Assembly: GCA_012961165.1 (NCBI GenBank)
Contig: DTZW01000358.1
Location: 21,175-73,396 of the forward strand
DNA length: 52,222 nucleotides
Direction of reading: 5' to 3'
Origin: Gammaproteobacteria bacterium
Lineage (GTDB): Bacteria > Pseudomonadota > Gammaproteobacteria > Pseudomonadales > Azotimanducaceae
A program made the position numbers and the translations under genes. Below the pieces are notes generated by a model, which was not told the DNA's origin, searched no databases, and saw only the letters and a list, made by a program, of their open reading frames with translations. This document shows, piece by piece, positions 47,107 through 52,222 of the stretch. The stretch's first letter is position 1. The number at the start of each line of letters is the position of its first letter.

Positions 47107-48570
47107 CTATTGTTTCAATCGCGCTATTCGAGCAGCTTTACGTTCGATACGCAATCTCAGTCTCTGGTGCCGCGCCGGTGTCAGCGGGTATCCCCAAATA
47201 AACGCCATGGCAATACTGTAAAAGAAAATAGGTCCACAACAATAGACCAGACGTAACGCGAGCACCCCGACCTCGGTACTGCCTGAGACACCGCCGGCTG
47301 CATCAAACCCGAGTAACCCTACAAGATTGAGCGAAAAGCCCGTTCCAAACGCCACAGCCAGCTTGTCCGTCAGGCCCATAATTGAGAAGTAGGTACCCGC
47401 TCTGTGCCCGCCTGACCGGGCTGTATCAACATCGATCACGTCGGCCAGCATCGCAATCGGGAGGAATTGCAACCCGCCGAAACAAAACCCTTTAACAATG
47501 AACAACAGAAAAAATGGCAGGTAGTCACCATAGGAAAGAAACAGGTTGGCAGCGCTCACCGTTGCCACAAGTACCAATGTCGACATAAAGGCGTAATGCT
47601 TGCCAATTTTTCTACCCAACCATAACCAGAACGGGATTGCCCCAAGGCCGGCGGTAAAATAGAAGAAGTAGGCGGCTCCAATCGTTGGCACGCCAACAAT
47701 ATCCCGGATGAAGAAGAGTGATACTGCATTTCTAAATGCTTCACCGAATGTCACCATCAGCACGATAATCAACACCCTGCGCATCGGGCCATTCCTCCAG
47801 AGATACTTAAGCCCCTCTCTGATTGGGACAACATTACGCTTACCCTGAGTCGACGGTTCCTTGACCACGGCTAGTACCACGAAGACGCAAACCGGAAGGA
47901 GAATGAGAACGGTATAAGCTAACCCTACTAACACTGGCCCTGACAGTGTTTTTCGGTCGACGACCTCTTTCCCCAGCAGTTCGCCGGTAAAAGCGCCCTT
48001 GGCGTCAGTCAAAATGATGCTAAAAATTGACTTCACGGAACCACCGCCATCCGCCATGATTTCTACCACCATCGGCACCGTGGCCGCCAGCAACAAGCCC
48101 ATCAGAACGTAAAACTCTCGGGCAGCGGTGACCCGAGAGCGCTGGTGATAGTCAACCGATAGTTCTGCACCCCAGGCCCTGTGAGGGAGTGCAATAATCG
48201 TCGCGCCCAGAAAAAACAACGTCAGGTATCCCAGAAAATAGTAGAGGCTCACACCATCATCCGGTGGCATGAAAAGCTTGTAGACGCCGAACATCATGAT
48301 CGGCATACCCAACAGTAGCCACGGTCTGCGACGACCGAAAGGTGTTACCCAACGATCGGAAATCTCACCCATAATTGGATCGGTAAGGACATCAGTCAGC
48401 CGCGCCAGCATCAGGATAGTACCTACTGTGGCCAGGCCGATACCGAGGCTTCCCGCATAATGTGCCGGAATCCAGATAGCCAGCGGATAACCAATGACTG
48501 CCAGAGGCAAACCGAGGATTCCATGGGCATAGATAGTAGTTCGCGCCAGCGGTGCGTTGGTTTCAGCCAT
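47107..48570 (-). CDS. GPH-family (MelB-like) sodium/proton-coupled symporter
   Basis: A 12-helix permease of 487 residues in the glycoside-pentoside-hexuronide:cation symporter family. The cation-binding region is ARLTDVLTDPIMGEISDRW, then FGRRRPWLLLG, and helix 4 has LPHRAWGAELS. Many marine members of this family transport terpenoid or steroid-like acids or oligosaccharides; the substrate here is unknown. The ATG at 48570 follows AAAGGAAA. It runs with the PhyH and phosphotriesterase genes on the same strand (gaps 43 and 9 bp), so it is likely the importer of their substrate. Confidence 0.9.
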   Translation of the reverse strand: MAETNAPLARTTIYAHGILGLPLAVIGYPLAIWIPAHYAGSLGIGLATVGTILMLARLTDVLTDPIMGEISDRWVTPFGRRRPWLLLGMPIMMFGVYKLFMPPDDGVSLYYFLGYLTLFFLGATIIALPHRAWGAELSVDYHQRSRVTAAREFYVLMGLLLAATVPMVVEIMADGGGSVKSIFSIILTDAKGAFTGELLGKEVVDRKTLSGPVLVGLAYTVLILLPVCVFVVLAVVKEPSTQGKRNVVPIREGLKYLWRNGPMRRVLIIVLMVTFGEAFRNAVSLFFIRDIVGVPTIGAAYFFYFTAGLGAIPFWLWLGRKIGKHYAFMSTLVLVATVSAANLFLSYGDYLPFFLLFIVKGFCFGGLQFLPIAMLADVIDVDTARSGGHRAGTYFSIMGLTDKLAVAFGTGFSLNLVGLLGFDAAGGVSGSTEVGVLALRLVYCCGPIFFYSIAMAFIWGYPLTPARHQRLRLRIERKAARIARLKQ

Positions 48571-48613
48571 CAGTGTTTCCTTTGGGGGTTACTTTATTCC
48601 TGGAGCAGCTCGA

Positions 48614-49540
48614 TCAGGGCACTACTCCGGCAGCAGCGAAGTAGGGCAGCATATCCATTTCGGGCCACCTGGCCCGCGTTAGCTTCAGGGTCCTGGGCGT
48701 CCAGTAAGCATGACCGGGTTCAGGTATACCCAGGCAGCATAGTTGTTCCGGGCTTGCACCGTTCATGATCCGGGACCAGTCATTGTTACCGGTTTGTTGC
48801 CAGGCATGATAGGCAATCATATCGTTGCCGGCCGCCTTGTAACCCACGGTCATGGTGAACCGGTAACCCTTGTCCTGTGTCAGATTGGTGCCCCGATGAA
48901 ATGTATCAATACTGTGAGCCACCAATGTACCGGCGGTTGACGCAGCGGAAAGTTCAACTGCCTTGAGCGCTGCCTGCTTCGCAGGGTCAAATGCCCCTAC
49001 TCTTCCATCACCTAATATGTCGTCGGCTTTCTGCCTGGGAACGTAATGCAGCGCACCAAGCTCATTGGTCACATCGGTCAGGTAAATAATAAAATCAACT
49101 GTTCGAAGCGCCTGATCATCTGATGGCACGACCAGGGTGTGATTACTAAAGTCACAGTGAAAATCCTGATCGTAATCGGTCTCACCGGTGTACTTTGCCC
49201 AGGTGTGTGACTGGTAGAGGTGGACATCGTCTACACCCAGCAATGACCGTGCAAAGGCAATCAAAGCGGGATGCAACGACAGCAGGTCGAGCTCCGCTGA
49301 ACCCCCATAAGGCAGCGTATCAATATTCTTAAACTGTTTATCGCGAAAACCACCAAGCGCGCCAATGTCACCGGGCTCTTTCCGGTCAATCGCAGCCCCC
49401 TCGCCCTCCCCGGTTATACCATAGAGCCGCTCGTAATCAGCCAGTACCGGTGCAAGTTCCGCCGCAGGAAAAAACCCCGGTACGATAGCAAACCCGTCTT
49501 CCCGCCAGGCAGCAACATCAAGTTCAGAAAACCGGTTCAT
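48614..49540 (-). CDS. Phytanoyl-CoA dioxygenase (PhyH) family protein
   Basis: A non-haem iron, 2-oxoglutarate-dependent oxygenase of 308 residues. The iron ligands are the His and Asp of QDFHCDFSNHT and the distal His in DTFHRGTNLT. The N-terminal block WREDGFAIVPGFFPAAELAP is standard for the family. It would hydroxylate an aliphatic or terpenoid substrate. The ATG at 49540 follows TAGGAG. It lies between the phosphotriesterase-like hydrolase and the symporter. Confidence 0.88.
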   Translation of the reverse strand: MNRFSELDVAAWREDGFAIVPGFFPAAELAPVLADYERLYGITGEGEGAAIDRKEPGDIGALGGFRDKQFKNIDTLPYGGSAELDLLSLHPALIAFARSLLGVDDVHLYQSHTWAKYTGETDYDQDFHCDFSNHTLVVPSDDQALRTVDFIIYLTDVTNELGALHYVPRQKADDILGDGRVGAFDPAKQAALKAVELSAASTAGTLVAHSIDTFHRGTNLTQDKGYRFTMTVGYKAAGNDMIAYHAWQQTGNNDWSRIMNGASPEQLCCLGIPEPGHAYWTPRTLKLTRARWPEMDMLPYFAAAGVVP

Positions 49541-49549
49541 TGACTGCTC

Positions 49550-50503
49550 CTAACTTCCACGAAAGAAACGTCGCGGGTTATCAACGAACAGCGTTTCGAT
49601 CGTTGCATCAGCAACCCCCATTTCCTTCAGGTCGGGAATGACCTGGCGCTTGATATAGAGGTATGCATGCTGGTTGTGCGTCGCGAATTCGTGTTCCTCC
49701 GGCATGCTGCCATCAGGGTTTTCTTTAAGCACCGCCAAACAAATGCAATCGTGGGAAGGGCATAAGCGATCTTCGTAACCTGCATCGATCAGCTTCTTCA
49801 ATGTCACCGACCTCATGTGCGGACTTACCAGACGACCGGGATACCTGTCCAAACCCAGGTAACAACCCTGGTCTAATATCCATTTCAGATATTCGATATC
49901 TGTTGTGTCATTGGAATGATCAATTTTTACTCGCGTCAGATCGACACCTTCTTCCTTAAGTATCTTGATCTGTTGTCGGGCCACCTGCCCGGTAGGATAC
50001 GAATGCACCATGATGGGTAGGCCTGTTTCTGCATGAGCACGACCTACCGCTCGCGCCATCACTTCCAGCGGCGGCGTCACATTCTCGACATCCGCAGCGC
50101 ACTTCAGGATACCTGCTTTGATATCAGTACCTCTGAACCCTTCTTCGATATCCTTAACGAACTCTTTTGCCATCTGGTTTGGGGATACCCCCTGCAGGAA
50201 CCTTGGAACATCAAGCCACCATCCCGTGGCATTGATAATATTAACCCCGGATTCTTTGGAAACCCGGCTCAACAATTCTGCCTTACGCCCAAGATCAAAC
50301 GTCGTCGCATCGACCATGGTATCAATACCTTCCGACCGGGCCTCCTTCAGGCTCGCAATGGCCCTCGCCTCGCGATCAGGTCCCAGCAGGTCAGGATACT
50401 GATCCCATAAACCACTGGCACTGACCATCACATGTTCATGCATCAGCGTGAATCCGAGATCATCGGGTGAAATGGTTCCAGTTACCGTATTAATCGAATC
50501 CAA
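49550..50503 (-). CDS. Phosphotriesterase-family metal hydrolase (possible lactonase)
   Basis: A TIM-barrel hydrolase of 317 residues with two metals. The ligands are H22-x-H24 in LMHEH, the carboxylated Lys in AGILKCAAD, the His of IMVHSYP and of KIDHSND, and the Asp of CPSHDCI. Members of this family hydrolyse lactones (phosphotriesterase-like lactonases) or other esters; true organophosphate hydrolysis is rare. A lactonase would fit the BVMO in the same region. The start is TTG at 50503, with GGGAG six bases upstream. Confidence 0.88.
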   Translation of the reverse strand: MDSINTVTGTISPDDLGFTLMHEHVMVSASGLWDQYPDLLGPDREARAIASLKEARSEGIDTMVDATTFDLGRKAELLSRVSKESGVNIINATGWWLDVPRFLQGVSPNQMAKEFVKDIEEGFRGTDIKAGILKCAADVENVTPPLEVMARAVGRAHAETGLPIMVHSYPTGQVARQQIKILKEEGVDLTRVKIDHSNDTTDIEYLKWILDQGCYLGLDRYPGRLVSPHMRSVTLKKLIDAGYEDRLCPSHDCICLAVLKENPDGSMPEEHEFATHNQHAYLYIKRQVIPDLKEMGVADATIETLFVDNPRRFFRGS

Positions 50504-50654
50504 TGCGCACTCCCTTTAGAGTGAATATAACATCAACTTCTCCGCGATTTAATATGCCTTGGCACAGCTATATTTATTAGCGATACCTGATATGGGCAAG
50601 ACACAGCCCTGATGCAAGTTTAGAATGATCCGCTTTCATAAAGTCGACTAACAC

Positions 50655-51647
50655 ATGCCGCTTTTTTCTGTTCTCGATCTTGCACCTGTCTGCGAAGGTA
50701 GCAATGCTACAAAAGCACTCCATAACGCGCTCGACCTGGCCCAACACGTCGAGAAATGGGGATTCAGCCGTTACTGGGTGGCGGAGCACCACAACTTCCC
50801 AGGTATCGCCTCGGCTGCGACTTCTGTCCTCATAGGATACATTGCAGGCGGCACTTCAACGATTCGGGTTGGCGCTGGCGGCATCATGTTACCCAATCAC
50901 GCACCGCTGATGATTGCGGAACAATTTGGTACCCTCGCCTCGCTTTATCCGGGCCGAATTGACCTTGGGCTTGGACGTGCGCCGGGTACCGATCAGCTGA
51001 CCATGCAGGCTCTCCGGCGATCACTTTCCCAGGAGGTCGGCGACTTTCCCAGAGATGTCACAGAGCTCCAACACTTTCTCAAAGAGCCCGACGCGGCCCA
51101 AAAAATTGTGGCAACGCCAGGGGCCGGCACCAATGTGCCGCTATGGATACTGGGCTCGAGCCTTTTCGGCGCCCAGCTTGCCGCGATGCTGGGATTACCC
51201 TTCGCATTCGCCTCGCATTTTGCCCCCGCGGCAATGGACCAGGCGATAGATATATATCGGGAAAACTTTAAGCCGTCAGAACAACTCGAGAAACCACATG
51301 TCATGCTCGGCTATAACGTTTGTGCGGCAGATAGCCCGGAGGAAGCAGATCTACTCCGATCTTCTTCGTTACAATCTTTCGTCAATATGAGGAAAGGTGC
51401 AGCAGGGAAGTTACCGCCGCCCATCGCTGATTTTGAAGCCACGCTGTCGGCACCCGAGCAACAAATGTTGCATCAAATGGCTCGATGCGCAGCGGTAGGC
51501 AATGCAGACATGGTCGAAGAGCAAATCAAGAAGTTTCTTAAAGAGACTGAAGCTGACGAACTCATCATCGTGTCCTCGATCTTTGATCACAAGGCACGGC
51601 TGCACTCCTATGAACTGACTGCAGAAGTTGCTGGCAGGATCAATTGA
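50655..51647 (+). CDS. Luciferase-like flavin monooxygenase (MsnO8-type LLM)
   Basis: A TIM-barrel FMN-dependent oxidoreductase of 330 residues. Family blocks are [57 protein letters not shown] and, late, [20 protein letters not shown]. Members use reduced flavin to oxygenate aldehydes, ketones or sulfur compounds; the substrate is unknown. It is divergent from the phosphotriesterase-family gene across 151 bp, and so could share control with it. There is no clear ribosome site before the ATG. Confidence 0.92.
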   Translation: MPLFSVLDLAPVCEGSNATKALHNALDLAQHVEKWGFSRYWVAEHHNFPGIASAATSVLIGYIAGGTSTIRVGAGGIMLPNHAPLMIAEQFGTLASLYPGRIDLGLGRAPGTDQLTMQALRRSLSQEVGDFPRDVTELQHFLKEPDAAQKIVATPGAGTNVPLWILGSSLFGAQLAAMLGLPFAFASHFAPAAMDQAIDIYRENFKPSEQLEKPHVMLGYNVCAADSPEEADLLRSSSLQSFVNMRKGAAGKLPPPIADFEATLSAPEQQMLHQMARCAAVGNADMVEEQIKKFLKETEADELIIVSSIFDHKARLHSYELTAEVAGRIN

Positions 51648-51659
51648 CGGTCTGCGAGA

Positions 51660-52091
51660 TTAGTCCGCAGAGACTTTCAGATCGACAATAACGAGTTTTC
51701 CATTCGCCCAATCCGGTAACCATTCAGGGACGGTTGGCCTTAGCCTGGAAAACACGTCGTCAATAAATTCCTGGTCCTGAAGCTCAACAGTTGCGTGACC
51801 CGTCAGAGACTCTCCCTGAATGAGCAGGGTAACTGCGGCGCCTTCCCCGTCAAACGATCGCCACCAGGCACCGTCGGCGCCCGCATAAACGCGATTATCT
51901 TCTCGAAGGTAATTAACGGGTATCGTCTTGCCATCCGGAAAAGTCAGGAGCATAGCGCGCTTAGCGCGTTCACCCATAGGGTGTTCTTTAAGATCTGTGA
52001 CGACCCTGGGGTTTCCTGTCATTGTCACATAAGCAACATATCCCGCAACCAGCAATGACATGATCGCCGCAGCGATAAGTGCAAGTCTCAT
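51660..52091 (-). CDS. Membrane-anchored protein resembling split-barrel flavin/F420 nitroreductase-like proteins
   Basis: A 143-residue protein with an N-terminal membrane anchor (residues 3-24, LALIAAAIMSLLVAGYVAYV). The rest (RAKRAMLLTFPDGKTIPVNY, VYAGADGAWWRSFDGEGAAV, LIQGESLTGHATVEL) has the layout of a deazaflavin-dependent nitroreductase or PNPOx-like split barrel. Similarity is weak and cofactor residues cannot be confirmed. It converges on the LLM gene, 12 bp apart. It may be co-transcribed with the partial gene at the window end. Confidence 0.55.
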   Translation of the reverse strand: MRLALIAAAIMSLLVAGYVAYVTMTGNPRVVTDLKEHPMGERAKRAMLLTFPDGKTIPVNYLREDNRVYAGADGAWWRSFDGEGAAVTLLIQGESLTGHATVELQDQEFIDDVFSRLRPTVPEWLPDWANGKLVIVDLKVSAD

Positions 52092-52122
52092 CTGCGTAAT
52101 CCCATTATGACCTCCGTCAAGT

Positions 52123-52222
52123 CTAGAGCTGTCCGATTACCAGGTAAGCGAGATATCCGGCGGCTACTACCATGCAGATCATTGTCCCCAGGGTTCCAAC
52201 CAACCGTCCGGGCGTAACGCCC
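52123..52222 (-). CDS. C-terminal end of a membrane protein, partial
   Basis: A frame open from the window edge ends with TAG at 52123-52125. The visible residues GVTPGRLVGTLGTMICMVVA and AGYLAYLVIGQL form one glycine-rich membrane helix and a short tail. It lies 31 bp upstream of the 143-residue gene. The family cannot be told from so little. Confidence 0.4.
   Translation of the reverse strand, partial: GVTPGRLVGTLGTMICMVVAAGYLAYLVIGQL

Noticed and set aside
51650-51675. Terminator between the LLM gene and the convergent small gene
   Set aside because: CTGCG/CGCAG gives only a 5-bp stem with a 9-base loop and no T-run; too weak to claim.

Overview
The window is a chromosomal segment of a gammaproteobacterium, probably marine. 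The evidence is a broken-up version of the Pseudomonas-type block mutS-fdxA-(rpoS)-nlpD-pcm-(surE)-truD-(ispF, ispD)-ftsB-eno-kdsA-pyrG-tilS-(accA)-dnaE, a full System I cytochrome c maturation operon, rdgC, and accessory enzymes typical of marine heterotrophs. I cannot name the genus. No tRNA, rRNA, CRISPR array or intact insertion sequence was found.

Region 1 (1-16.3 kb) is housekeeping. It opens with the remnant of a tyrosine integrase whose catalytic core is deleted, followed by mutS. Facing mutS is a long minus-strand series: dnaE, tilS, pyrG, kdsA, eno, ftsB, truD, pcm, a DUF368 transporter, nlpD and fdxA, many with ATGA-type overlaps. rpoS, surE, ispF, ispD and accA, which are interspersed in this block in Pseudomonas, are absent here. 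A 103-bp tandem repeat fills the rpoS position, and part of it recurs inverted on the other side of fdxA.

Region 2 (16.4-28.3 kb) holds a saccharopine-dehydrogenase-like reductase, a small conserved protein, a gamma-glutamyltransferase-family enzyme, a secreted serine hydrolase, an unrecognised 41-residue membrane protein, and the nine-gene operon ccmABCDEFGHI that attaches haem to periplasmic c-type cytochromes.

Region 3 (28.3-33.9 kb) holds rdgC, a minus-strand run (FAH-family hydrolase, SYLF protein, methyltransferase, WaaP/InaA-like kinase), an MFS permease, and an LTA-synthase-like gene that has lost two internal blocks.

Region 4 (34-42 kb) is the most interesting. A plus-strand sigma factor / FecR / TonB-receptor module faces a tightly packed minus-strand operon of thermostable-hemolysin-family protein, AMP-forming ligase, haem-oxygenase-like di-iron enzyme, short-chain dehydrogenase and secreted TPR protein. 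The operon reads like an uncharacterised small-molecule pathway, possibly coupled to surface signalling.

Region 5 (42-52.2 kb) is catabolic in character: Baeyer-Villiger monooxygenase, SDR, GPH-type transporter, PhyH dioxygenase, phosphotriesterase-family hydrolase and luciferase-like monooxygenase. Together they would suit oxidation of an alicyclic alcohol or ketone through a lactone. Also present are a kinase-fold protein followed in frame by a gene remnant, and a thioredoxin lipoprotein.

Two themes run through the window. Short tandem repeats (11-15 bp units, plus the 103-bp one) lie at or just beyond 3' ends of genes. Two genes (integrase, LTA synthase) have collapsed by internal deletions that kept the reading frame.
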